A stretch of DNA of 46,862 bases from Verrucomicrobiota bacterium. GTDB taxonomy: Bacteria > Verrucomicrobiota > Verrucomicrobiia > Limisphaerales > UBA1100. How positions within the stretch are numbered: the stretch's first letter is position 1; the number at the start of each line of letters is the position of its first letter. This document shows, one piece after another, positions 26,030 to 34,525 of this stretch. The position numbers were made by a program, and so were the translations under genes. The notes below the pieces were generated by a model. It had not been told where the DNA came from, did no database searches, and saw only the letters and a program-made list of their open reading frames with translations. Location of the stretch: positions 1 through 46,862 of the forward strand of contig JAOLZA010000016.1 in the NCBI GenBank assembly GCA_028343615.1, written 5' to 3'.

Positions 26030-27673
26030 TCACTTTTGCTTCTTAACCATTGCGTCGAGTTCACTGAGCTTGAGGCGGACGCTGACGATATATGGTGACT
26101 CACCCTTGCTCCAATGGCCGTACGTGGTTGTCACAATGGTGTCGTCGGGCAGCACCTCCACCGGCGGATAGGCGCAGTCGGCACCCTTGGTGTTATCCAT
26201 AAGTCGCACACGATATTGGCCCTCTGCATTTTTCACAATGTCCTCATAAGTACCTACCCAAGCCACCCAATCTCCTTTAGTGGGGCTTTCATGCGTGGTG
26301 TCCCGGAAGGAAATGAAGAGTCTTCCATCAGCCGTGTACTTACCAGTATGTCGGTCTCCTGTAAGTGAAGCCGGCAACTCACGGGGTTTTGTCCAGGTTT
26401 TACCCTCATCATCAGAAAAGATGACAAATGAATTTCTGCGCCGACTGTTCTCGCGCAAGAGCACACAAAGCTGCCTACCATCAGGAGAACGAATAATGCC
26501 TGGCTCGCACAGGTGCACATCTGAGCGCGCTAAAATACTTTTAGGTTTGCTCCAAGTAAGACCACCATCAATCGAAAAGGTTTTAAAAAGATTGAACTCC
26601 ACCGGCGATTTACGCTCCGCCTTAGCTGTAAAAAACCGTCCATCATCATGAAACATAGCCATATAATTTCCTTTGCCGGTCTTAAGCTCTTCAAGACAAC
26701 CCATCACCACAATCCCCCCCCAATCACCGACTTTCTTTAACTCACTCCATCTGCCGCCGTTGTCCTCACTCACTGCAAGACGCGCAGGATAAAGTCCCGA
26801 CCACATGATTAGCCGCTTCTTCCCGCTGGCATCTAGAACGCGATGAATGGTCGGCACTTCCCTACTGGTCGCCCAGCTCTTTGGTGTTGGAAGGCGTTCA
26901 CCCCACGTCTTACCTCCATCAACGCTACGCTTGTAAACAATCCCTCCTTTACCATGCCCTTTAGGGTAAACAATCAACATTGTTTTTCCATCCTCCAACA
27001 GCACTGTTGTAGGATGGCCAAGATACTGCCCGGTTTCGCGATCTACAACCACCTGACGATGCTTTTGATCTGCCAAATCGATTGTCGGTATAGTATATCC
27101 ACGAGGTTGGGCCGGTTGATTTTTTTTAGTCTTTCCCACAACAACACATTCCCGAACCTGCATTGTGCTTCGCCATGGACGAAACCCGAAATTGTCAAAA
27201 CCGATGGAAGATTTGGCTGAGGTAATCTGTTTTTCATTTACCCGAAAATAAATCAAGCCATCCTTTCGTTCTGCCTCGAAGCGAATCCACCCCCCACGTG
27301 GAACCACTTCAGGCGCCGGCATCATTAACTTCAAGCCTCCAAAGATAGGTCCACTTACAAAAATAGTCTCGCTTGCTCCTTCAAAGCCAAAATGATTGCC
27401 TCCCAAAAAGAACGAGGCTGCGCTACCACGCTGATTATTAATACGCAGTTCTGCTGTAAGCAAAAAGTCACCCTCTAAAATCTTCGAATCGGACAGAATA
27501 TCATTTCCCACTCCATGACCTTCAATCCAACTTGGAAACTGTTTCCATTTACTTGCCTTTAGCTGCATCGCGATGGCCTTGCCATTTTTTACGTAAAAAC
27601 TCCCCGCTTTTGTACTCGCCCAAGTATTCCCTGCTACCAACGCAAGGGCCATAATCCATTTCAAGCATTTCAT
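26030..27673 (-). CDS. Secreted sialidase-fold (BNR/Asp-box) protein with N-terminal jelly roll
   Basis: 547 residues with a signal peptide (MKCLKWIMALALVAGNTWAS). Residues about 30-180 look like a concanavalin/LamG-type beta-sandwich; the rest is a six-bladed sialidase propeller with four Asp boxes: SVDGGKTW (250-257), SEDNGGRW (302-309), SIDGGLTW (367-374) and SDDEGKTW (420-427). Candidate active-site pieces are the Arg cluster RENSRRRN (407-414), FRD (456-458) and Tyr502 in CAYPPVEVL. The usual RIP arginine motif at the start of the propeller is replaced by LGHPTTVLL (218-226). It belongs to the exo-alpha-sialidase superfamily, but the exact substrate may differ. Its ATG directly abuts the stop of the oxygenase gene (TAAATG). 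Confidence 0.85.
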   Translation of the reverse strand: MKCLKWIMALALVAGNTWASTKAGSFYVKNGKAIAMQLKASKWKQFPSWIEGHGVGNDILSDSKILEGDFLLTAELRINNQRGSAASFFLGGNHFGFEGASETIFVSGPIFGGLKLMMPAPEVVPRGGWIRFEAERKDGLIYFRVNEKQITSAKSSIGFDNFGFRPWRSTMQVRECVVVGKTKKNQPAQPRGYTIPTIDLADQKHRQVVVDRETGQYLGHPTTVLLEDGKTMLIVYPKGHGKGGIVYKRSVDGGKTWGERLPTPKSWATSREVPTIHRVLDASGKKRLIMWSGLYPARLAVSEDNGGRWSELKKVGDWGGIVVMGCLEELKTGKGNYMAMFHDDGRFFTAKAERKSPVEFNLFKTFSIDGGLTWSKPKSILARSDVHLCEPGIIRSPDGRQLCVLLRENSRRRNSFVIFSDDEGKTWTKPRELPASLTGDRHTGKYTADGRLFISFRDTTHESPTKGDWVAWVGTYEDIVKNAEGQYRVRLMDNTKGADCAYPPVEVLPDDTIVTTTYGHWSKGESPYIVSVRLKLSELDAMVKKQK

Positions 27674-28417
27674 TTATATTTTCCCTTTAGCCGTCATTTC
27701 ACGTGTAAGCTGCTGCTGATACGCCGTATGTGCAACGACATTCTCTTCTGCAGATTTTCCATAAAAAATAAAACCCAATGCTCGCCGGTGGCGATTTGCA
27801 CTGGAGTTAACATCGGCACGATGAATGGTCAGGGCGTGATGCGCTAGCAAATCGCCCGGTTGCACGGGACATGCAACCTCTTCACACGTATCGGCCGATT
27901 GGCCGAAGTCAGTAATGCCCTGCGAAAAACCGAGCGTCTCCGTGCGTCCGTGCGAACGCATGCCGCGTGTGTGCGAGTTGCGCACATAACGCATGCAGCC
28001 GTTCTCCTCATCCACCATATCGAGTGCCATCCACATCGTTAGTGCGCGACACGGCTTGAGCATAAAATAAAACCCATCCTGATGCGGGGGAGTCGCTTCG
28101 CCAAACGTAGGGGGCTTGTTGAAATATTGAAGGTTTTTTCCGACCACCACCTCTCCCAACAATTCCTCCGCCAACCGTTGCGGCTTGCCTTCAAAAAAGT
28201 CGCAAAAAAAATCATCATGTTCATGCATGCGCTGAATTTGCTTCAACGTGCTGGGGTCAGCCTTGTCTTCGTAAAAAATGTTCTCAGGAGGCAACACCGG
28301 AACACGTTCAGCAATGAACCGATCCAACTCAGACTCGATGGTTTGCAGTTCGTCCGTATCGCAAAAACTTAGCACGGACACAAATCCGTCCTGTTCAAAA
28401 TGTTCGCGTCGATTCAT
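27674..28417 (-). CDS. Phytanoyl-CoA dioxygenase (PhyH)-family Fe(II)/2-oxoglutarate oxygenase
   Basis: 247 residues from ATG 28417 (MNRREHFEQDGF); the frame continues nine codons upstream to 28444. The N-terminal FEQDGFVSV is typical of PhyH proteins. The Fe(II) ligands are visible as HQD in ATPPHQDGFYF and the distal His in HHALTIHRAD, with an Arg after it (RRALGFIFYG) that usually binds 2-oxoglutarate. These enzymes hydroxylate or demethylate small molecules; many in PVC bacteria are of unknown substrate. The next gene, the sialidase-like protein, starts at the very next base after its stop, so the two are almost surely co-translated. Its substrate may therefore be a sugar of the same pathway (inference). 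Confidence 0.9.
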   Translation of the reverse strand: MNRREHFEQDGFVSVLSFCDTDELQTIESELDRFIAERVPVLPPENIFYEDKADPSTLKQIQRMHEHDDFFCDFFEGKPQRLAEELLGEVVVGKNLQYFNKPPTFGEATPPHQDGFYFMLKPCRALTMWMALDMVDEENGCMRYVRNSHTRGMRSHGRTETLGFSQGITDFGQSADTCEEVACPVQPGDLLAHHALTIHRADVNSSANRHRRALGFIFYGKSAEENVVAHTAYQQQLTREMTAKGKI

Positions 28418-28516
28418 AGCTTGGGCTTTATCCCGTCGAGGCAAATCGCCCCCAATACGGCGGCAGCCCTGCCAGACAATGCGACCATTACAAAAAACCT
28501 GACAAATGTGGATCGT

Positions 28517-31129
28517 TTAAACATCCCCTGCCTCCTGTTTCTTCAATGTATGTAGCGTGAGATTTTCCAGATCATGTTTCTCAGCAGGCAGCAACACGCT
28601 CGCGGCATAGCCAATTAACAGGCATGACGAGATGCCAATGAAGGCGTAGATGTATCCGCTAGTTTCTGTGGCGCGCCAAATCCAAACCATCACCGCCACC
28701 CCACCGAGCAATCCAATGAATGCGCCACGGGCATGGGCGCGGGTTGTAAGGATACCCAGCAAAAATAACCCGCCCAATGCGCCCATAAACATTCCGATGA
28801 CTTTGAAATACTCGCTCATTAACGAGCGGATTTCTGGGCTAATGAAAACCAATCCCGCCAATGTTCCGAGCACGCCCATCATGAAAGTCAACACCTTCGC
28901 GGCTTTGAGATAGCCCGCCTCGGAATCGCAACGGTTGAATGGTCGCAAAAAATCCGTAACGAGCGTGGTGGCGGTGGAGTTCATACTGGTGGACACCGTC
29001 GATTGCGCCGCTGCAAAAATGCCGGCCACGATGAGACCCGCGATGCCGACCGGCAATTCGGTGGCAATAAACATCGGAAAGACTTGATCATTTTGAATGG
29101 TCGGATTCAGTTGCGCCGGATTGGAATGATAAAAAGCGTACAAGCCTGTGCCGATGAAGAAAAACAGCAACGAACCGAACACCGCCATAATGCCGTTAGC
29201 CCAAATTGATCGCGCAGCGGCGTCGATGCTTTTGGTGGTCATATACCGCTGCACTACCGCTTGATCGGAAGTGTAACTTGAAAGATTTTGACCAATCCCG
29301 CCGAGGATAATCACCCACAACGCAAGGGTGGTGAAACTGTCGGGACTAAAATCGAGGTTCACCAAAGTCATTTTACCATTCGCATTCGCGAGGTCGAGCA
29401 CTCCGCCCAAACCGCCGCCCACGCCGCCGAGAATATAAAACACACATACCACCGCTCCGCCGAGCAACACCACGGTTTGAATGGTGTCCGTCCAAATCAC
29501 CGCCTCCACGCCACCCATCGTGCAATAGATGAGACAAAGCACACCCATAATCAGCACACTTTGCCATGGGGTTAGCGGCGTCACCGCCGAGAGCGCCAGA
29601 GCGGTGAGCGCCATCACGATGCCCATTCGCGAAATATGAAACAACGTGAAGAGCCCGCTGCCGAGAAGACGCACCGGAAGGTTAAATCGCTTGCCGAGAT
29701 ATTCGTACGCGCTCGTGGCGTCGATGCGCCGGAAGAACGGCATCACGCCATAAATTGCCAGCGGCGCCACGGCGGGGATCATCAGCATTCCAACATATAA
29801 AAGCCAATCGGTGGCGTACACCAGCGCCGGCAACGCCACAAAGGTCAGTGAGCTGAGCATCGTCGCATAAATTGAACACGCCGCCGCCCACCATGGGATA
29901 TTTTGGCCGCCACGAAAATAATCATCTGTGCTTTTGCTTTTGCGCATAAACCACACGCCCACGCCGACCATTGCCAGCAAGTACAGCACCAACACCGTGA
30001 AGTTAATCGCGCCGAAAGGTTTTTCATTTTTAATGGGCGTGAGTCGCCACACCTTCGCGCTGCGCACGCGTGGCTTGATTTCGCCGCTGGCAATGATAAT
30101 ATCGTCACCCCATTTCACCGCGGGCGTAGTCACGTGATTGGCGGGCAACGGCCCCGCGTCAATCCAAGTATCCGTGATCGTGTGGTACGCCCACGCGCGC
30201 TTGGGAAAGCCCGGATGCGTTTTCACAAACTCCGCGTCCGCCGCAATTCTTTCCAATCCTCCCCCATCCGCGCCGCCCACCACAAACACGTGCGATTGCC
30301 CCACCGCTACCGCCGTGCCCGCCATAATCGGTTTCGGGGATTCCTTGCGTTTCCGCCAAGCCTCGGCCTTGCCACTCTTGTGCCGGACAGGACTAAACTC
30401 ATAAACATCGTTCATCGCGATGATCCCCTTGATGCCTTCCACATTCGCGTCTTGCCGACGCCCGCCGAAAACATAAAGACACATCTCGCGCCCGTTATGC
30501 TGCGCCACCATTTGATTAAACGCCCGCTCAGGCCCCGGCCACGATGGGAGTTTTTCCCACTTCGGTTTGTTATCCCCCAAATCCAATCGCCAAAAATTCT
30601 TCGTCGCAGTACCCAGCCCCGCACCACTCTGCCCGCCGGCTACATAAACCACTTCACCAATTAAGGCTGCCATGCCCCCAGTGCACACTGATGGCAACGG
30701 AGGTAATTTCGTATGATTCAAGTTTTTCTTTTTAGCGTCCCACTCCAACCGAAACACATCCGAATAAACGGTCTCCCCCGTTTGGCCGCCAATGCACACA
30801 ACGCCTTTGTCCGTGGAAACGCACATCCCATAACCCACGGGTTTTTTTAATTTGAAACCCGTTTTCCATTTGAAGCTTTCCCCATTTCGCACAAGCACCC
30901 ACGCATCGGCGTAATACACCTTTGGCACCTCCCACAAATCCCCGCCGGCAGGCACAGGGAAATTTGCACCGCCGGCCACGATGAGCGCGTTGTTGTGCAC
31001 TCCCACGAATGGCCCCGCCACGCCAATGGTATCCGGCAAGTCGGGCAGCGCCGTTGCCGCAAGCCGCGCCCGTTCTCCGGCCATGAGCGATGCAGCCAAC
31101 AAAAAAGTTATTACAAAAAATTGCCTCAT
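28517..31129 (-). CDS. Kelch-type mutarotase fused to sodium:solute symporter
   Basis: 870 residues. A signal peptide (MRQFFVITFLLAASLMA) is followed by a kelch beta-propeller (about 25-365) with repeats such as NALIVAGGANFP, VVCIGGQTGETVYSDV, VVYVAGGQSG, CLYVFGGRRQ and VFVVGGADGG. This resembles the cyclically permuted mutarotase family that includes the sialic-acid mutarotase NanM. From about residue 373 a sodium/solute symporter (SSS) domain follows, with SSLTFVALPALVYATDW, GGVEAVIWTDTIQ and SSYTSDQAVVQRYMTT as family landmarks. The natural reading is a protein that sets the sugar anomer outside and carries it in with sodium. Start ATG 31129 has a GGAGG 7 nt upstream, inside the 3' end of the small leader ORF. 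The oxygenase gene follows 99 bp later. Confidence 0.9.
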   Translation of the reverse strand: MRQFFVITFLLAASLMAGERARLAATALPDLPDTIGVAGPFVGVHNNALIVAGGANFPVPAGGDLWEVPKVYYADAWVLVRNGESFKWKTGFKLKKPVGYGMCVSTDKGVVCIGGQTGETVYSDVFRLEWDAKKKNLNHTKLPPLPSVCTGGMAALIGEVVYVAGGQSGAGLGTATKNFWRLDLGDNKPKWEKLPSWPGPERAFNQMVAQHNGREMCLYVFGGRRQDANVEGIKGIIAMNDVYEFSPVRHKSGKAEAWRKRKESPKPIMAGTAVAVGQSHVFVVGGADGGGLERIAADAEFVKTHPGFPKRAWAYHTITDTWIDAGPLPANHVTTPAVKWGDDIIIASGEIKPRVRSAKVWRLTPIKNEKPFGAINFTVLVLYLLAMVGVGVWFMRKSKSTDDYFRGGQNIPWWAAACSIYATMLSSLTFVALPALVYATDWLLYVGMLMIPAVAPLAIYGVMPFFRRIDATSAYEYLGKRFNLPVRLLGSGLFTLFHISRMGIVMALTALALSAVTPLTPWQSVLIMGVLCLIYCTMGGVEAVIWTDTIQTVVLLGGAVVCVFYILGGVGGGLGGVLDLANANGKMTLVNLDFSPDSFTTLALWVIILGGIGQNLSSYTSDQAVVQRYMTTKSIDAAARSIWANGIMAVFGSLLFFFIGTGLYAFYHSNPAQLNPTIQNDQVFPMFIATELPVGIAGLIVAGIFAAAQSTVSTSMNSTATTLVTDFLRPFNRCDSEAGYLKAAKVLTFMMGVLGTLAGLVFISPEIRSLMSEYFKVIGMFMGALGGLFLLGILTTRAHARGAFIGLLGGVAVMVWIWRATETSGYIYAFIGISSCLLIGYAASVLLPAEKHDLENLTLHTLKKQEAGDV

Positions 31130-31131
31130 GA

Positions 31132-31353
31132 TTAGTCCTCCAAGTGGGGCAAAGCAAACTCATGACCATCGGCCAAATACCGTGGCATGATGCTTATAAC
31201 AAAACGTTTGGGCAGCTCGCGCAACGCATAAAGCTGAACAACCGGCTTGCAATTCACGAACCACATACCTGGAGGCCAATGACCGGTGCCCACGCGTTCT
31301 CGAATGTAATAATAGGTTTTGTCTGCAAGCGAATTGGATGTGCTGGAAGTCAT
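31132..31353 (-). CDS. Small leader ORF with GntR-like first helix
   Basis: 73 codons, ATG at 31353, stop two bases before the kelch-symporter ATG, so the two are placed for coupling. Residues about 8-29 (SLADKTYYYIRERVGTGHWP, then PG) look like the opening helix and turn of GntR winged-helix regulators, but the DNA-recognition helix expected after it is not recognisable and no effector domain exists. It may be a decayed GntR regulator, a minimal regulator, or a leader peptide whose translation controls the next gene. The upstream -10 is so close that transcripts may be nearly leaderless. Coding status is uncertain. Confidence 0.45.
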   Translation of the reverse strand: MTSSTSNSLADKTYYYIRERVGTGHWPPGMWFVNCKPVVQLYALRELPKRFVISIMPRYLADGHEFALPHLED

Positions 31354-31365
31354 TTACAATTGCCT

Positions 31366-31393
31366 ATTATAAGAAAACATTGTTCAGGTCCAA
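31366..31393 (-). promoter_or_regulatory. Candidate sigma-70 promoter of the kelch-symporter operon
   Basis: On the minus strand, TTGGAC (31388-31393), 16 bp, then a perfect TATAAT (31366-31371). Transcription would begin near 31358, a few bases before the ATG of the small leader ORF. The -35 box is weak (3 of 6), the -10 is ideal. Confidence 0.45.
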
Positions 31394-31475
31394 CCGACCG
31401 AGGTTGTTTACTGAAATTTTAATAGAATTTCAACGAAGCATTGCTTGAATACAATAGGTCCGCGATAGTGGCGTC

Positions 31476-32465
31476 ATGAAAACGGCACTATGTTTTATAA
31501 TAGGCGTGCTGTCAGTTTCTGGTGCTGATGCGAAGGCGGATTACGCGCAGCTCGCCAAGGCGATTGAGGCAAAGGAACTGAACACGCTGATGTTCGCCAA
31601 ATCGAGCGATGTGAATCTTGGGAAATTAGAAGCGTTTCTCAAGGCGCACGCAAAGGCGGCCGAGCGCGAAAAGGTGCTGTATTTGCGGGCGTATATGAAA
31701 TGGAGTTTGCACCGCTATGCCAATGCCGCACCGGCGTATGCGGCGTTGTTGAAGGAATTCCCCAAGACAAAGTTCTTGAGGATCGCGTTGATTCGCGAAG
31801 CAGCGGCGCATCTTTTCAACGGGCGGGCGGATCTCGCCCTGCCCCGTTTGCGAGCGATTGAGCGAGATTATTTTGACCGCCCGGAAATGTTCGCCCGCGA
31901 AATGGCGTACGCGCTTTCGCTCGCTGGGAAACAAAAAGAGGCACTCGCATTTATGGATCGCGTGGAGTTTCAAATGAAGCTGGCAGGCAAGGGCCGGTTA
32001 CTTCCGCACATCTCAAGCCATTTTGACAAGATTCGAATGGTCGGCAAGCCATTGAAAAATTTTAAAGTGAAAGACCATCGCACGGGACGCGAGATCAGTC
32101 CGGCCACATTGAAGGGCAAGGTGGTGTTGATTGATTTTTGGGCGACGTGGTGCGGCCCCTGCGTCGCCGATTTGCCGCTGGTGAAAGCCACCCATCAGAA
32201 ATTTTCCAAGGCGGGGTTTGAGGTGTTCGCGGTGAGTTTGGACGCCGACGAATCAAAATTTGAAAAAGCCATCGACGCGCGCAAAATGGATTACCTGCAT
32301 CATTATGATGGCAAAAAATGGAAGAACGAACTAGCGGTTCTGTACGATGTGCACAGCATTCCGGCGAACTTGTTGATAGACCGAAAAGGCATCGTGCGTG
32401 CGGTAAATGTGCGCGGCAACGCTCTGATGCGCGTGGCGGGGGCGTTGATGCGCGAGGCGCGTTGA
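31476..32465 (+). CDS. TlpA-like exported thioredoxin with helical-repeat N-terminus
   Basis: 329 residues with a signal peptide (MKTALCFIIGVLSVSGADA). Residues about 60-175 form TPR-like helices (YANAAPAYAALLKEFPKTKF, DLALPRLRAIERDYFDRPEM). The C-terminal domain is a TlpA/ResA-type thioredoxin: the strand VVLIDFWATWCGPC with active site WCGPC at 225-229, and the cis-proline in SIPANLLID at about 296. It would reduce or exchange disulfides in extracytoplasmic proteins. It is divergent from the sugar operon (122 bp between starts) and is followed by the TerB-like gene 40 bp later, which may be co-transcribed. Confidence 0.9.
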   Translation: MKTALCFIIGVLSVSGADAKADYAQLAKAIEAKELNTLMFAKSSDVNLGKLEAFLKAHAKAAEREKVLYLRAYMKWSLHRYANAAPAYAALLKEFPKTKFLRIALIREAAAHLFNGRADLALPRLRAIERDYFDRPEMFAREMAYALSLAGKQKEALAFMDRVEFQMKLAGKGRLLPHISSHFDKIRMVGKPLKNFKVKDHRTGREISPATLKGKVVLIDFWATWCGPCVADLPLVKATHQKFSKAGFEVFAVSLDADESKFEKAIDARKMDYLHHYDGKKWKNELAVLYDVHSIPANLLIDRKGIVRAVNVRGNALMRVAGALMREAR

Positions 32466-32504
32466 GGGCTTGCCAACGGTGCGGTTAACTATAGAATTAC
32501 ACCC

Positions 32505-33218
32505 ATGAGTAACGGCACCTCGACAGTGGAACGATTCATGGCGGTCATCAAAGGAGTGTGCCAGAAGACGAAGCATCCGATGCCGCCGCACCTCACCCCG
32601 TTAGTGGAAGGCCACGCGATTCCCGAGCCGCCACCGTTGGAAGAGGCGCTGGAGACAGCCGGGTTGGCGCTCGACGATGCACAGAGTGCTTGCCTCTTTG
32701 CCAATATCGTAAACCTCACTATCACCGACGGACGTGTGCGGGATCGTTCATTGGTGGAGTTGGCGGCGGAAATGCTGCGGCTAGACCGCGACAGCGCGCG
32801 CGATGTGCAGGAGTCCCTCGAGACGCGTTTTCAAGCGAATACGTTTCGCGACGATGAGGAATGGGCTCTCTTTTGCGCGGTGCTGCTCACCATGGCAACA
32901 GCTGATGAGGAGATGACGCAAAGTGAGACCGCCTACCTCCAACGCTTTGTGCCGGATCTCAAACACATCGAGGAGGGCAAGAGATTCCTGGAGGAAAAAG
33001 CAGACACGTTGGACGACAAAGTAGCGCGGCTTAGCTCCCGACAAAAGCGTTGCCTCACCGCACACGCGATCGGCATGATGCTCATTGACGGCGATTACAA
33101 AGGCACTGAACAGGAATTACTGGAATCTATTTCCGGTCATATGTCGCTGGCCCAATTCGATCAAGACCGATTGTTGAAGGGACTGTACGCGCTGTACAAC
33201 GTGAGTGTGCTCGCTTAG
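32505..33218 (+). CDS. TerB-like helical protein
   Basis: 237 residues, all helical, no signal peptide. Two segments match the TerB/DjlA-type fold: NLTITDGRVRDRSLVELAAEML (about 70-92) and ATADEEMTQSETAYLQRFV (131-149), each with the acidic helix-turn that binds metal in TerB, plus a third similar stretch MLIDGDYKGTEQELLESI (192-209). A cytoplasmic, probably metal-responsive or adaptor role is the family expectation. Its stop codon overlaps the stop codon of the convergent amidase gene by three bases. The TerC-family gene at the right edge is not linked to it. Confidence 0.7.
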   Translation: MSNGTSTVERFMAVIKGVCQKTKHPMPPHLTPLVEGHAIPEPPPLEEALETAGLALDDAQSACLFANIVNLTITDGRVRDRSLVELAAEMLRLDRDSARDVQESLETRFQANTFRDDEEWALFCAVLLTMATADEEMTQSETAYLQRFVPDLKHIEEGKRFLEEKADTLDDKVARLSSRQKRCLTAHAIGMMLIDGDYKGTEQELLESISGHMSLAQFDQDRLLKGLYALYNVSVLA

Positions 33219-33931
33219 CCGAACAACGCGTGCAGCTTTTTCACTGGGAAATTTTTCCCGGGACACACGGTTTGTTCCAGCTCACGGTGGACGCGGAACT
33301 TGGGTCGGCCGCGGAGGGTTTTATTTTTTAGGTAATCAATCAGCTCGGTGAGTGATTGTTGCTGCTTGGCAGTGACCCATTTTTCCTGAAAATTTCCAAC
33401 CACGCAAATGCCGATGGAATTGGCATTGTAAGTGTCACTCTTCACGTGGCCGCCTTTGATTTGGCGGAGCCAACGATTGCCCACTTCCACTTTGCCATCG
33501 GCAGAGCCATTGGTGCCGTTGCAAATAACGAAGTGGTAAGCGAGGCCATTATCCATTCCACGCCGACGATGGGCGGCATCAAAAATCTTCGCGTTACCAT
33601 TGCCCGTGGCACTGTGGTGGGCGATTATGTTTTTCCACTTGGTGGTGTTAATGCGTGGCTTGTTGATTGTGGTAAGAGGCAACGAAGCATAATTAACACG
33701 CAAATGAATGCGCTGACCGGGGACGATGAGGTCCTTGGTGAGGCCGTTCCAGAGTTTCAGCTGGGTGACGGAAACGCGGTAGCGTTGGGCAATGCCACTG
33801 AGGGTGTCGCCCTTTGCTACCACGTGATAGCGGCGCAGTACCGACGCCAATGCATCGATTGGGTTTAACAACAAAATGCCGCCAACAATCGGTGCGGTGG
33901 TGCGCAAAAAATGGCGACGCGTTTCCTCCAT
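33215..33931 (-). CDS. Tat-exported LysM/N-acetylmuramoyl-L-alanine amidase (Amidase_2)
   Basis: 238 residues from ATG 33931; the open frame upstream is longer but the chosen start gives a twin-arginine signal (TRRHFLR, then TTAPIVGGILLL). Residues about 34-78 are a LysM domain (YHVVAKGDTLSGIAQRYRVS). The catalytic domain shows zinc ligands in IIAHHSAT (H105), VHRELE (H215) and CPGKNFP (C223), with the AYHFVI and GICVVGNF strands of the amidase_2/PGRP fold. It cleaves the amide bond between N-acetylmuramic acid and L-alanine in peptidoglycan, either for remodelling or recycling. It lies 67 bp after the molybdenum-carrier-like gene. Confidence 0.9.
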   Translation of the reverse strand: MEETRRHFLRTTAPIVGGILLLNPIDALASVLRRYHVVAKGDTLSGIAQRYRVSVTQLKLWNGLTKDLIVPGQRIHLRVNYASLPLTTINKPRINTTKWKNIIAHHSATGNGNAKIFDAAHRRRGMDNGLAYHFVICNGTNGSADGKVEVGNRWLRQIKGGHVKSDTYNANSIGICVVGNFQEKWVTAKQQQSLTELIDYLKNKTLRGRPKFRVHRELEQTVCPGKNFPVKKLHALFG

Positions 33932-33998
33932 AGCGTCCGTAAAGACTAATGCGGGCGTAAAGTGGAGTCGAGTTTTTCCAGCCAAAATTGGCAAGGGG

Positions 33999-34469
33999 TT
34001 ATTCCCAATTCGCAAATAATTCGTTGAAAATCTCCTGAATAAATGAGGCCACCCCCGGTTCGCCCGAGGCGCGGGGGCCGGCAACGTTCAGGACTTCTAC
34101 CTCGTTTTTGCGTAAAAAACCGGCCAGTTGTGGGGCGTTGTCCGACGCATCCTGCAGCCCGCTGAGGTGAAGGCAGGGTTTATCGTGGGCAGCGGCCAGC
34201 TCCATAGTAGCCAGCGAGCCCCCGGTGAGTTGCGAAGCGAGGCTGATGATCAGGGTGGCATCGGAATCTTTGACGTTCCATTCCGTTCGTTGGAGGTAAT
34301 CGGCATCGGGGGTTTCGCGCAGGTGATAGCGGGCATCGATCTCGCCGTCCTCCGCCAAGCGTCCGCACGGGCACCATCCGCCGTGCGTGATGCCGTTGGC
34401 GATGGCCCAATTGAGCGCGGCGCGGTCGACTCCGGTTTGACCGCCGGAAATGAGAGTTGGAAAATCCAC
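33999..34469 (-). CDS. Putative molybdenum-carrier / SLOG-fold protein
   Basis: 156 residues from a GTG at 34469; a TTG at 34520 would add 17 codons that overlap the divergent sulfatase start. The N-terminal ISGGQTGVDRAALNWA, followed by GGWCPCGRLAEDGEI and YLQRTEWNVKDSDAT, is the signature of the putative molybdenum-carrier family (Pfam MoCo_carrier), a Rossmann-like SLOG fold that binds a nucleotide-type ligand. Despite the family name, no molybdenum role has been shown for most members. No catalytic acid or base can be named. It is divergent from the sulfatase gene with 56 bp between starts. Confidence 0.85.
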   Translation of the reverse strand: MDFPTLISGGQTGVDRAALNWAIANGITHGGWCPCGRLAEDGEIDARYHLRETPDADYLQRTEWNVKDSDATLIISLASQLTGGSLATMELAAAHDKPCLHLSGLQDASDNAPQLAGFLRKNEVEVLNVAGPRASGEPGVASFIQEIFNELFANWE

Positions 34470-34525
34470 TGCCGAAGAGAAAGCCAAAGCTCGCCAATTA
34501 AGGCGAGTTGAATTATTCAATCCGT

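Noticed and set aside
29903..30664. 253-codon plus-strand ORF
   Set aside because: Antisense to the kelch part of the symporter fusion, His/Arg-rich without a family.
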